Origin: Heligmosomoides polygyrus polygyrus | Lineage: Eukaryota > Nematoda > Chromadorea > Rhabditida > Heligmosomidae | Direction of reading: 5' to 3' | DNA length: 64,000 nucleotides | Assembly (NCBI GenBank): GCA_947396885.1 | Contig: OX377205.1 | Location: forward strand, 29,575,899-29,639,898 | Shown: positions 22,665-33,358 of the stretch, in pieces | Numbering within the stretch: position 1 is the stretch's first letter | Layout of the letters: every line of letters begins with the position of its first letter | Program-made: the position numbers and the translations under genes | Notes under the pieces: model-generated | The model's input: only the letters and a program-made list of their open reading frames with translations | Databases searched by the model: none | What the model was told of the DNA's origin: nothing

Positions 22665-25613
22665 ATTGAAACAGTCCAAACTGTTCTGTGGATGCTAAAT
22701 CAATTGAACGCGAATTATCACGTCTTGATTGGTGGTCCATTTTTTGTGATTTTCTCAATATCGACGACCTTTATGGTCGTTTTTGCACCACACTTCAAAG
22801 CATCATCGACAGATTTGTTCCTTTTAAACATGACAGTCGTATGCCGGGCTATCCCCCACACATTTCTAATTTGTTTGAACAGCGATACAGACTATTTCGC
22901 CAAAATGTCTCAACTAAATCTTACGAATATAGGCAGCTGACCACGAAACTTGAGCGGCATATTAAACGTTTCATGGCGAATAAAGTGAGGCGACTTGCTT
23001 CCTTCAGGAATGCCAGACGTCTAGCTTCCTTCGTGAATAAAATAAAGAAACAGTCCAAGCTCAAACCAATTTTGTCTGATGATTCGGGTAAAAAATATTC
23101 CTCTAATACTGAGAAAGCTGAAGCATTTGCGGACTACTTTGCAAGTATATTTACAACTAGAAATGAACCTGGCCCTCTCCCATTCTCTCAAACAGAGGAT
23201 GCTATGGAAGTTCCGACTGTCACTCTCCATGAAGTGCTCAAACACTTACGTGCATTGAAACCTTCACAGTCATTAACTTCGGATGGAATCCCCCAGTTAT
23301 TCTACAAGAGGTTTGCAAAGCACCTTGCTACACCTCTTATGCACATATTCAACATTTCCCTAATGTTTGCTGAAGTCCCTGAAGTATGTAAGTATGCATT
23401 TATCACTCCCATCCCTAAAACTAGCGGTGCTTCGAATATCTCCGGATTCCGCCCTATTAGTATACTCCCTACTCCTTTGAAAATTTTGGAGAAAATTGTC
23501 AAGAAAAGATTGCTAGAATGGATCACCAGGATCAAGTGCATACCCATAGAACAGCACGGATTCCTCCCCAGGGCATCTACGTGTACTCAGCTAGTAGACT
23601 GTACTTATTCGTGGATTCAGTCTATTAACAATGGCAAGAAAGTGGATATCATCTATTTCGACTTTAGCAAGGCATTTGACAAAGTAGACCATGATCGCCT
23701 TCTTGCTAAGCTAGACAGTGTGGGAGTTCGTGGTCAAATGCTCCAATGGTTTGAGTCTTATCTCTCTGGATGGAAATTGAGCGTTAGAGTAGGAAACCAC
23801 TTGTCAATGCCCAGAAACTGTCCATCGGGAGTCCCCCAAGGCGGTAGTTTATCACCAATCCTGTTTCTTATCTACACATATGATTTGCCAAGCTATCTCA
23901 AGACGGATCCTAGAATTTCGGTTGCTGCTTTCGCCGATGACGTTAAGGTCTACATTTCATACGAGAGTAGTGAGTCAGAAGAAGCTACGCGCTTATTGAA
24001 TGAAGCAGTGTCGAAGATGAGCACCTGGTCCAAAGAATGGTCACTGCCTTTAAATAAAAAGAAAAGTCATATTTTCTCGCTTAACTCCTCCCCGTTAGAA
24101 ATAAAATTTCCAGATGGCAGTCCTCTTTCCCCCTGCGATCAGATGGTAGATCTTGGCGTGCTTCTTTCAAAAGGCCTTTGTTGGTCAAATCAAGTTCAGG
24201 AAGTTGCTAAAAAGGGACTTAGGCTAGTTCACCTATTATTCCGAAACACTGTTCTGATGTAAACATTTGGCTAAAGCTGTATAAAACCTACGTTCTTCCA
24301 GTAGTTGATTACTGTAGCCCTGTTTGGAGTCCCCATCTGACTAAAGATATTCAAGCACTAGAAAGAGTCCAAAAGACCTTCACTAGGCTGTTGTACTACA
24401 GAGCGTTTGCCAATGATGGTTGTGATTCGACCATTCCTGAGTATACGGTAAGGCTTAAAAATCTCAATATGAAAAGTCTTTTCTATCGTAGAACTGTTTC
24501 AGACCTACTTCTTGCTTTCAAGATCTTCAGAGGAGAGCTTTGTCTGAGTCCGTCGAAATATTGGACATTCCGTCCATCGAATGGCAGGAGAAGTCGTTTC
24601 AACGTATATAACTACAAGTTGGGTCCATTTCAGAAAGGCCTACGTATAAACTCGTTCTTTGCTCGTACTACGAAATGGCTTGAAAGTCTGCCCGTCTCAG
24701 TTTTGTCTTGTGAAAAATCTTCTCAGTTCAAACAAGCTGTAAAGAAGATTGATATTTTAACTTCTCTTGGGATCCCAGATGTCTCCTAGTACTCTTGTAG
24801 ACCTGTTCAGATAACTCGCCCAACTGATCCGAGTCGTATTTATCTTTTATTCTCTAAACTCGTGGCTTTTCCGTGAACGTTGCTTGCTTATACTCCATTT
24901 TCCATTTTCTTGGCATGCTGAGTGAATTAAACCCAGTCTCCTTCAAAAAGGATTTTTTTCTAGACTGCGCCCCTGCAAGGGTTATGAAATTGACCGGTCT
25001 CACCCTGTTTCACAACCAGGTAGAGTCCCTAGGAACCACTTCCGGTGGGGAGGGCTTCACCTATTATGATTCATGCTTCCTTGGCATAGGCGGCTCTCCT
25101 ACAGCTTTTAATGGTACGGCAAACGTCTTCTATCCCTTCAGCTTTCTGCCGACCATCTAGCCTTTGAAGAGCAGTAGACGTTGTCCTGAATACGCCTGCC
25201 CTGCAACTGTGCTTAAGCCTGGTCACGCCCGAGGAGCCTCTACCAAGGGGAGGGCCACACCTACTGCTATGCACAATTTCGATTTTCGGCCATCACGGGT
25301 TGTTGCCGGTCTGACATTTTCCTCTCTTCTCGATCATCTTTTGCCTGGACTCAGCTTACACGACAAAAACGTTTTGTCAAATCATGGAGGATATTCTAAC
25401 CTCGTTCCCGGGAAACCACGAAAAAAAAATCGTAGCTAGAGGTGATCGCATTAGGACACTTGAACCGATTCGGTCCACTTGGCGAGAAATCTCCTTCATC
25501 TGTCAACTTGTTTCATGAATAGCACTACCTTTACATTCCATGATTGTAATTGCTTATTTTGTTTGTTTGGTTGGTTGGATTGTTTCAACTTTAGCGTGTC
25601 CTTCATGGGCGCA

Positions 25614-25644
<31 letters not shown>

Positions 25645-25645
25645 A
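22665..25645 (+). pseudogene. CR1-like LINE, 5' truncated, one frameshift in ORF2
   Basis: ORF2 lacks the endonuclease and begins in the linker upstream of the RT. Coding runs 22688-24262 in one frame and continues to 24789 in another; a one-base deletion near 24249 explains the break, since both sides are collinear. Motifs in order are FRPISILPTPLKILEKIV, QHGFLPRASTCTQL, YFDFSKAFDKVDHDRLL, SGVPQGGSLSPILF, AFADDVKVY, then after the shift YVLPVVDYCSPVW and ERVQKTFTRLLYYR. A long non-coding 3' region (24790-25611) follows and ends in a (TAAA)n tail at 25613-25645. Few lesions, so relatively young, but inactive. Confidence 0.9.
25613..25645 (+). repeat. (TAAA)n LINE tail
   Basis: Eight tetranucleotide units of TAAA/AAAT type closing the CR1 element. 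The same kind of tail, inverted (ATTT)n, closes the CR1 copy at 47.18 kb, and a similar tract without a recognisable LINE upstream lies at 60.86 kb. Confidence 0.8.
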
Positions 25646-25646
25646 T

Positions 25647-26045
25647 TTGCACAAGCCCAAACTGCACCATCTGTCCTGCAGAGAACGATTGAGACTGCAT
25701 GATTTCAGGGATTGTCTACCTAATAATCTGCACGATAACGCGAACGCAGAGGGGACGAGCTGTTTCACCGACGGATACATCAGTAAAACAGCTCGTCCCT
25801 TCTACGCTCGCGTTAAGGAACACCTGGAAGGGAAGAACAGATCACGGTCATCAACTGCTATGAGCTGTCACAGTGTCAACGACCATAACGGCGTCCAGTT
25901 TGCGGTCACATTCAAAACTCTAGCACTAGCGCATGAAAAACCCTGTATGGCTTCTAGAAACCGGCCAAGAGCCCTAGGTTGAATTGGCACCGGGAATACA
26001 TCTATATAACCCGCGAGCTCACTCCTTACACCAGCCTTGCCCTTC
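25647..26045 (+). pseudogene. GIY-YIG endonuclease domain fragment of a Penelope-like retroelement
   Basis: One frame (25647-25982) reads DGYISKTARPFYARVKEHL, the GIY-YIG core with its conserved Arg and the RVKEHL helix, followed by a segment ending in LALAHEKP. After a shift the closing segment YITRELTPYTSL is seen near 26010. The Gly of the YIG triad is Ser here (YIS), and the RT domain is absent. It begins right after the CR1 tail, so the CR1 inserted into it or next to it. This lineage differs from the AT-rich GIY-YIG ORF at 42 kb. Confidence 0.6.
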
Positions 26046-26261
26046 AGTTTCACCTTGTGGGGTCTCCTCGGCTGTTCTAAATGTTGGGCTGTTGTTTCCT
26101 CTCTCTGCTGGAAAAGTGGCTGTTCGGCGGGTCTTTGAATTTACACAAGGCTAAGTCGCTTGCTAAGTCGTTAAACCCAAAGAGTGGAGAGTCCTTGAAC
26201 TCACAATGGAAATGGCGCCTTACGAGTTTTGGGTCTCTTGTACACCCCCGACCCCCGCTAT

Positions 26262-26337
26262 CTGCAGGGGGATCGGGAGCCGCAGTAGGAAGTGGTGTTG
26301 CTTCGTGCGAGAAAGGTTGGGGTTCGATTTTCCCTCG
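26262..26337 (+). repeat. tRNA-like sequence (pseudo-tRNA or SINE head)
   Basis: Contains a box-A-like GAGCCGCAGTAGGAAG and, about 50 bp later, GGGGTTCGATTTTCCC, a near-match to the T-loop/box-B consensus GGTTCGANTCC. The acceptor and anticodon stems do not fold convincingly, so it is not called as a functional tRNA. It could be a decayed tRNA or the head of another SINE. Confidence 0.35.
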
Positions 26338-26399
26338 TCCCTGTATTTTTGCATTTCAACTGATTGGGTGAGATTTGTAGAATTCTGACGTCTATACCA

Positions 26400-27034
26400 T
26401 TTTCAGATGATTTTTATGCAATTTTGCACCCGCATGCTGTGGTATTCAACATAATGATGCGAAAACGTTAAACACTAGTGATATTGATACGCAGGCACAA
26501 AGCGCATAAAGCAGCACTCGTCACTACGAACAGCGTATAAAAGCTACAGGCTCCTCACAGTTTTTCCCTACACCCCTGGACCAACACACTTTTCGCGACA
26601 TACTTTTTGTTCAGCTTCGAGAGAAAAGTGGCCACCTTCCACAAAGCAGCATCTTCCAGGCGAAAGAACTTAAGGTTACTCACGTGTCATTACAAATGAA
26701 GTTGTGCTCTCCTTCTTCGAGCATGTCTTCGTCACACAGAGACCCGATAGCTGTGCTCTTTTTCTGAACTCATGGGCCGAGGCATCGCGGGAGTACAAAA
26801 GACACCAAAACTCGTGAGGCGCCGATTTGTTGCTTCAATGACCCCTACTCCTTAGGTTTAACGACTTGGCAAGAAAGAAGCACACTTTTATAGTAATTGA
26901 GGGGTGAGGATTCTCCTTATATAACTCTCTCTTTCCGTTCAGACATGGACAACTACTAACATACTAACTGAAGGAGGAACTTCCTCCTCTATGACTCGCT
27001 CTCCCCGTTCAAACCTACGCTTCAGACCCTTCCC
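26400..27034. other. No gene recognised; TATA-like motif near 26536
   Basis: Unassigned spacer. GCGTATAAAAGC at 26532-26543 looks like a core promoter, and a CT-rich, translatable but featureless stretch follows. It could be the 5' region of a retroelement or a host promoter; nothing downstream supports either. Confidence 0.3.
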
Positions 27035-27345
27035 TTGTCAGCTGAAGACAACAGGACCATCTTGTTGTACAAAAAGGAAGACGTGTGTGACATTGGAAAC
27101 TATCGCCCGATCTGCCTTCTGCCCGTTGTTCACAAGCTGTTCACTCGAGGCACTCTGAATAGGAGCAACAGAACGCTGGAGAAGGACACCCATGCGGACA
27201 AGCAGGATTTCGGAGAGGATTCAGCACTATCGGCCACATACACGGCACACTCTCAAAATGAGTTATATGATGGCGGTTTGAACCCAATATTTCTATACAA
27301 TCCTGTTGCTCTACGACTCGGACAAGGGCTCCGGCGCCCTTAAAC
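27035..27345 (+). pseudogene. RTE-type LINE fragment (RT fingers)
   Basis: Reads TILLYKKEDVCDIGNYRPIC, LLPVVHKLFTRG and DKQDFGED (degenerate), which is the RT 0/1 region of the same family as the fragments at 34.5 and 37.3 kb (SVVYMLFT there). Similarity ends in a decayed stretch by 27345. A second, related LINE fragment follows at 27.45 kb. Confidence 0.7.
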
Positions 27346-27449
27346 AAATGCACTAAGTTATTGAGTGCATATGTAAGAAGGTGTATGCTCTGCATTTTCC
27401 TCAGACTTCTTTGCCACTACACGAGATCTTCATAGGCCATTCCTTCGAA

Positions 27450-28345
27450 CGTTGCTTTATTCTGTTGACGTAATGGCTGCTAGTAAAGGCAAAGCTGAAA
27501 TTGAACGACAGGTGCAAGCTTGGTGCGATGTCTTCGGGATGGTCGGACTCGAAGTAAGTGTCACGAAAACCATCCATCTAACGACCGACGTAAATGAGCC
27601 GTGCTCCTTTAAGGCCCCCACAGACTTCTGCGGCAACGCCCTCGCCGCTGTGGTTAAGGATAGGGCAGGGACGCCGCTGGCGGCGAGCTCTGCGTCCCTG
27701 CCCTATGATGAAGGATAGGGCAGCGGCAACGCCGCAGAAGTCTGGGAGGGCCTTTAGAGTGGACGGCAATGAGCTTTTTCTGTTTTCAGGTGGACATAAT
27801 TAGCATAGCAGCTAATTGCACTGCGAGGGTTCTTGGTCCAAGTGGCGCTCGTTAACTGGCGTGCTCTGTGATACAAAGACACCGATTGAAAAATCTACAG
27901 TCGTCACCTGGCCGGTAGCAATGTACCGTTACTTATGACCAATATTGCTACGAGACAAAGTAGGTTGATTCCAGGTTCAGCATAATGGAGGCTAAAATGC
28001 TGTTCTGGGAGGCAGCATAAACATATGGAACACGCTCAAAACGATGTCATATAGCGATGTTCTGTTTCGTAACGATAGCCGATAAACACATCGTCTGCGA
28101 TGGTGCAGCCATCTTCTGCGTGGGAAAGAATATACTTCCGTAGGACACGCCTTCGCTTCGGCGTATCGGGAAAATGGGTGCCCGAAGCAGGCTCGCTTCG
28201 CGCGTCAAATGTGAACTTGAAAGCAGCTGATGTCCACCCTGATCAAGGCTGGAAAAGGTGTCGTCAATGCAACAAAGCGACTACTCATCCAAACTAGAAA
28301 ATGGTAAAGAAGAAGGTGATGGTGAAAAGGAGGAATTTCAGCGTT
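27450..28345 (+). pseudogene. LINE fragment (RT palm/thumb to 3' end), split by a small MITE
   Basis: Begins with DVMAASKGKAEIERQVQAWC (just after the YADD box) and VTKTIHLTTDVNE, then is interrupted at 27613-27752 by a small insertion, after which VDGNELF resumes. Decayed matches continue through a CDTKTPI-like segment at 27870 to DVHPDQGWKRCRQ near 28230 and an AAG-rich 3' tail at 28300-28345. The same subfamily as the fossil at 61.7-62.7 kb. The left boundary of the 2889-bp duplication (28188) cuts through it. Confidence 0.75.
27613..27752. mobile_element. Small 140-bp MITE inside a LINE
   Basis: GC-rich insertion with terminal inverted repeats (GGCCCCCACAGACTTCTGCGGC at the left, complement of GGCCCTCCCAGACTTCTGCGGC at the right) and an internal inverted repeat around GAGCTC. 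It is flanked by TTTAA (left) and TTTAG (right), a probable 5-bp target duplication. The LINE reading frame is collinear on both sides, which confirms an insertion. No coding capacity. Confidence 0.7.
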
Positions 28346-28668
28346 AGTCAATCCCCTTGCGGGACGCGCAAAGCATTCCACCTTGATTTGGAGGCAATTC
28401 GGTTCGCCTATACAATCACTTGCGGTTACCCGCCGATGGACAAGTCAGTGTTTTGGCCCAACAGACAATTTTGCTACCAATACAAGGATTCCGAAGGAAC
28501 GCTTGATTGATGGGGGGAAAACTCGAACCAAGAATATTGTCTTGTCCATCGGCGGGTAACCGCAAGTCATTGTCAATCAAACTACAAATAAAAGTGGAAT
28601 GCGTAGTCCCGCAAGAGGATTGGCTAACGCTGAAATTCCTCCTTTTTATCATCACCTTCTTCTTTACT
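28318..28668. repeat. Inverted dimer of SINE-like sequence (first copy)
   Basis: Palindromic unit of about 350 bp. The left arm starts GATGGTGAAAAGGAGGAATTTC and the right arm ends in its near-complement. CTTGCGGTTACCCGCCGATGG in the left arm pairs with CCATCGGCGGGTAACCGCAAG in the right. The latter resembles the CATCGGCTGGCCACCGCAAGTCATTGTATGG-type block of the tRNA-like SINE, so two inverted SINE 3' halves appear to be joined. Confidence 0.7.
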
Positions 28669-28689
28669 CAAGAATACTGTGTCTGCCTT

Positions 28690-29600
28690 ACATGTTCCAC
28701 AAGCAAAGTCCTTGAAAGAAGTGTTTGTAAACAACTTTATGACTACCTTCATAGAAACAACCTAATTACTAGACATCAGCACGATGTCCTACAGAGAAAG
28801 TCAACACTAACGGCTCCCATGTCCTCTGCTTGCTCGTTTCGACCCTAACCTAGGCGAGCAAACTCAAGATTATAAATCCTTCCCGGTCTCATCAGTAGGA
28901 AGAGAGTTCTTTAAGAGAAATGAAAATAAGTAACTAACCTGCGTTCGGTATAAAATCCGCCACAGATCACCACGGAGATAAATATCCAATAGAAAACCGG
29001 CTAAGTAGCACCAAGTTCTGGACTCCGGTGGTTAGATGATCGTTTGTTACGCAGACTACGCTAAAGCTTTCGACACCATTTCGCTATGCCTTCTTATCAA
29101 GAAGCGTACGGCATTAGTGGGTGCCTGTTAAACCTCCTTTAATCGTTCCTACTCGGGCGTAGCCAACGGGTCATTGTGAACGGTTCATTGTCTACAACCT
29201 ACCCTACTACCAGGGTCCCCTTCTTGAGTTCAGTACATTAGTAATATTGAAGACGTTCAAAAATCACAAAAAAGATATTCGAAAGAAACGGACGATTTCT
29301 CCTAAGTTGTCGTGAGCGTCTAACTCGACTCGGTGGTTTTTTCGCTAAAACTAAGAAGGATGTTATACGACCAAGGGTTTCTATTCAAGCTGCTTATGGG
29401 ATACGTTGACTTTAGCTGTGAGCCCCACTAATAATGTCGCAGTCCGTCGTCGCTCGCACGCAACTTCATGCAGAGTCCTTTTGGTGCCGATGAAAGGTAC
29501 ATGGGACCAGCTCCTAGCGGCGTTACTTATGCCACCATCTCCTGCTAGCTTTAGTCGACAGCTTGAAGGCTTTTTAAAGCAGGGAGGTATTTTTTGATTC
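28690..29600 (+). pseudogene. Heavily decayed CR1-like LINE RT (first copy)
   Basis: Plus-strand fossil. STSKVLERSVCKQLYDYLH and LITRHQHDV (degenerate QHGF) near 28690-28800 are the RT finger blocks. YADYAKAFDTISLCLL near 29048 is the YxDFxKAFD catalytic block A. An EDVQKSQKRYSKE-like segment near 29255 is the C-terminal EKVQKxFTR block. Blocks lie in different frames with stops between; the catalytic FADD box is not found. Older than the CR1 copies at 22.7 and 47.2 kb. Confidence 0.75.
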
Positions 29601-29884
29601 TAACATCTTCTGGCTTACGTAAAAACCTACGCTATAATTTCAGGCAACTTTCCTTCCTAGTTTTTAAAACGATTCTGTTTGGTTGCGTGAGCGCACGATT
29701 TGTTCATCTGATCATCCATAATAAATCTTCTAGTTAGCACAGCAATCTCCTTCACAACCACTGTCATGAACAATTCCAAAGTCACATGCCTTCACAACTG
29801 TAATATAAGAATTTTGTTTCGTCATTTGTTATATCAAAGTGCTGTTTACTGTAACCATAACATTGAGACCTCTCTGTGAAACCA

Positions 29885-30057
29885 CCTTATATATATATAT
29901 ATATATTGTTGGATGTCTTATCACAATACAAGAACTATTTGAACTATTTACCATATCACATCAACAATGGTTATATTGTATGGATTTCTTATCACAGGCC
30001 AGAAAATACGCGTCATATCGCCTCAACAACTTGTTATATTGTGTAGATCTCTTTCAC
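29885..30057. repeat. (TA)n microsatellite and about 67-bp tandem repeat (first copy)
   Basis: After a short (TA)n tract (about 29888-29906) the phrase ATATTGT-TGGAT-TCTTATCACA recurs three times at about 67-bp spacing (near 29903, 29971, 30035), with CAACAA-containing stretches between. A degenerate minisatellite of about 2.3 units, duplicated again at 32774-32946. Confidence 0.6.
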
Positions 30058-30357
30058 AAGGATAAGGATAAGGATAAAGGACGGCGCTACTCAATCCCTT
30101 CTGGGATGCGCCACACATTCTACTTCTACGGGATGTCGTGGAGGCAACATGAATGCGTATATGGCCATACAATGACTTGCGGTGGCCAGCCGATGAACAA
30201 CTCAGCGCTTTATCCTTCCCAGACAAGTCTGGTACCAATTCACCGACCGCGGAGGGATGGAAGGCTTGGTTGGCCTGGGCGGGAAATCCGAACCAGGAAC
30301 CTGGTATCGGGTGCACGCGGCAGTCGCGCCTCCTCCGACTGCGCTCCACGCGCCCCT
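30058..30357 (-). repeat. tRNA-like SINE (first copy within duplication)
   Basis: Well-preserved minus-strand SINE of 300 bp. Its 3' tail lies at the low end as GGATAAGGATAAGGATAAAGG (30058-30078). The head, with box-B-like GGTTCGGATTTCCC and box-A-like GGAGCGCAGTCGGAGGA (read on the minus strand), lies at 30270-30357. This is the best copy for the family consensus. Confidence 0.8.
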
Positions 30358-30469
30358 CTTTCACAAGCCATGTCAGAAATCAGAAACTACGCCTAACTTC
30401 GTCACCATCTCTACCGTCAAATGTAATTGGCGCAATATATGAAATGAAATAAAACATCGATTTGTGCGA

Positions 30470-31077
30470 GTCTTTCACAACCCGAATCGGACGTCTGCGA
30501 CTGAAGCGATGTGAATCCGTGTAAGCTTTGACTGTGTTCGTCGCGTATGCCCCAACATCCGACTACGAAGAGGTCGAAGCCTTCTACTTGGAGCAGGAGC
30601 TCTATAAGAAAGATCACACTTTCTACAAGGTGATCGTCGGCGACTTCAACGTCAAGATTGGGCTATGAAGGTAGTCGAAAGAACTTCAACATCGGAACCA
30701 CGGTTTGGAGTGGAACGAGCAAGGTGAAAGGCTGACTGAGTTTATCACGTCGACCAAGACCATCCATGGAAACTCACAGTTCAGAAGCCTCCCTCCCCAC
30801 GATGGACCTGGGAATTCCCCGGTGGTCAGTTCCACAACGAGATCGACCACATCATCTTCAACAGCAAGTATTGCCCGACCGGCGTCTCCGTTGTCCCCAA
30901 GTTCTACACGGGATCGAACCACCGCCTCGTTCGCGCGACATTCCGCTTTTCTCGTCAAGGAGAAAAGGCTGCAAAGTTCAAGAAAAGGACCATCAACTGG
31001 GACCTCTATACCTCTCTTGCAAGTTTTGAGAAGATACCGTCATGGACAACATTGACGAAGAATTCGTGCATCATCTC
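30470..31077 (+). pseudogene. RTE-type LINE endonuclease fragment (first copy), cut by duplication junction
   Basis: Encodes VFVAYAPTSDYEEVEAFY, then VIVGDFNVKIG (the endonuclease metal-binding GDFN motif) near 30640, followed by a QWNEQGERL-type stretch and HGNSQF in shifted frames. RNEIDHI-like and FYTGSNHRLVR-like segments (catalytic His block) follow near 30840-30930. It ends abruptly at 31077, where the second duplication unit begins. At least three frame changes. Confidence 0.8.
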
Positions 31078-31206
31078 AGGCTCGCTTCGCGCGTCAAATG
31101 TGAACTTGAAAGCAGCTGATGTCCACCCTGATCAAGGCTGGAAAAGGTGTCGTCAATGCAACAAAGCGACTACTCATCCAAACTAGAAAATGGTAAAGAA
31201 GAAGGT

Positions 31207-31557
31207 GATGGTGAAAAGGAGGAATTTCAGCGTTAGTCAATCCCCTTGCGGGACGCGCAAAGCATTCCACCTTGATTTGGAGGCAATTCGGTTCGCCTAT
31301 ACAATCACTTGCGGTTACCCGCCGATGGACAAGTCAGTGTTTTGGCCCAACAGACAATTTTGCTACCAATACAAGGATTCCGAAGGAACGCTTGATTGAT
31401 GGGGGGAAAACTCGAACCAAGAATATTGTCTTGTCCATCGGCGGGTAACCGCAAGTCATTGTCAATCAAACTACAAATAAAAGTGGAATGCGTAGTCCCG
31501 CAAGAGGATTGGCTAACGCTGAAATTCCTCCTTTTTATCATCACCTTCTTCTTTACT
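31207..31557. repeat. Inverted dimer of SINE-like sequence (second copy)
   Basis: Same unit as 28318-28668, carried in the second copy of the 2889-bp duplication. Confidence 0.7.
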
Positions 31558-31578
31558 CAAGAATACTGTGTCTGCCTT

Positions 31579-32489
31579 ACATGTTCCACAAGCAAAGTCC
31601 TTGAAAGAAGTGTTTGTAAACAACTTTATGACTACCTTCATAGAAACAACCTAATTACTAGACATCAGCACGATGTCCTACAGAGAAAGTCAACACTAAC
31701 GGCTCCCATGTCCTCTGCTTGCTCGTTTCGACCCTAACCTAGGCGAGCAAACTCAAGATTATAAATCCTTCCCGGTCTCATCAGTAGGAAGAGAGTTCTT
31801 TAAGAGAAATGAAAATAAGTAACTAACCTGCGTTCGGTATAAAATCCGCCACAGATCACCACGGAGATAAATATCCAATAGAAAACCGGCTAAGTAGCAC
31901 CAAGTTCTGGACTCCGGTGGTTAGATGATCGTTTGTTACGCAGACTACGCTAAAGCTTTCGACACCATTTCGCTATGCCTTCTTATCAAGAAGCGTACGG
32001 CATTAGTGGGTGCCTGTTAAACCTCCTTTAATCGTTCCTACTCGGGCGTAGCCAACGGGTCATTGTGAACGGTTCATTGTCTACAACCTACCCTACTACC
32101 AGGGTCCCCTTCTTGAGTTCAGTACATTAGTAATATTGAAGACGTTCAAAAATCACAAAAAAGATATTCGAAAGAAACGGACGATTTCTCCTAAGTTGTC
32201 GTGAGCGTCTAACTCGACTCGGTGGTTTTTTCGCTAAAACTAAGAAGGATGTTATACGACCAAGGGTTTCTATTCAAGCTGCTTATGGGATACGTTGACT
32301 TTAGCTGTGAGCCCCACTAATAATGTCGCAGTCCGTCGTCGCTCGCACGCAACTTCATGCAGAGTCCTTTTGGTGCCGATGAAAGGTACATGGGACCAGC
32401 TCCTAGCGGCGTTACTTATGCCACCATCTCCTGCTAGCTTTAGTCGACAGCTTGAAGGCTTTTTAAAGCAGGGAGGTATTTTTTGATTC
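31579..32489 (+). pseudogene. Heavily decayed CR1-like LINE RT (second copy)
   Basis: Identical to 28690-29600 as part of the tandem duplication. Confidence 0.75.
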
Positions 32490-32946
32490 TAACATCTTCT
32501 GGCTTACGTAAAAACCTACGCTATAATTTCAGGCAACTTTCCTTCCTAGTTTTTAAAACGATTCTGTTTGGTTGCGTGAGCGCACGATTTGTTCATCTGA
32601 TCATCCATAATAAATCTTCTAGTTAGCACAGCAATCTCCTTCACAACCACTGTCATGAACAATTCCAAAGTCACATGCCTTCACAACTGTAATATAAGAA
32701 TTTTGTTTCGTCATTTGTTATATCAAAGTGCTGTTTACTGTAACCATAACATTGAGACCTCTCTGTGAAACCACCTTATATATATATATATATATTGTTG
32801 GATGTCTTATCACAATACAAGAACTATTTGAACTATTTACCATATCACATCAACAATGGTTATATTGTATGGATTTCTTATCACAGGCCAGAAAATACGC
32901 GTCATATCGCCTCAACAACTTGTTATATTGTGTAGATCTCTTTCAC

Positions 32947-33246
32947 AAGGATAAGGATAAGGATAAAGGACGGCGCTACTCAATCCCTTCTGGGATGCGC
33001 CACACATTCTACTTCTACGGGATGTCGTGGAGGCAACATGAATGCGTATATGGCCATACAATGACTTGCGGTGGCCAGCCGATGAACAACTCAGCGCTTT
33101 ATCCTTCCCAGACAAGTCTGGTACCAATTCACCGACCGCGGAGGGATGGAAGGCTTGGTTGGCCTGGGCGGGAAATCCGAACCAGGAACCTGGTATCGGG
33201 TGCACGCGGCAGTCGCGCCTCCTCCGACTGCGCTCCACGCGCCCCT
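32947..33246 (-). repeat. tRNA-like SINE (second copy within duplication)
   Basis: Identical to 30058-30357; carried by the 2889-bp duplication. Confidence 0.8.
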
Positions 33247-33358
33247 CTTTCACAAGCCATGTCAGAAATCAGAAACTACGCCTAACTTCGTCACCATCTC
33301 TACCGTCAAATGTAATTGGCGCAATATATGAAATGAAATAAAACATCGATTTGTGCGA

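Noticed and set aside
25071..25439. ORFs in both strands between the CR1 stop and its tail
   Set aside because: They lie in the CR1 3' non-coding region, overlap in opposite strands and carry no motif.
29885..30057. 67-bp spaced repeats as an array of functional sites
   Set aside because: Only about two degenerate units next to a microsatellite; a minisatellite is sufficient.
28301..33285. Repeated ORFs suggesting a duplicated gene family
   Set aside because: They come from SINE and LINE debris copied by the 2889-bp duplication; no host exon is involved.
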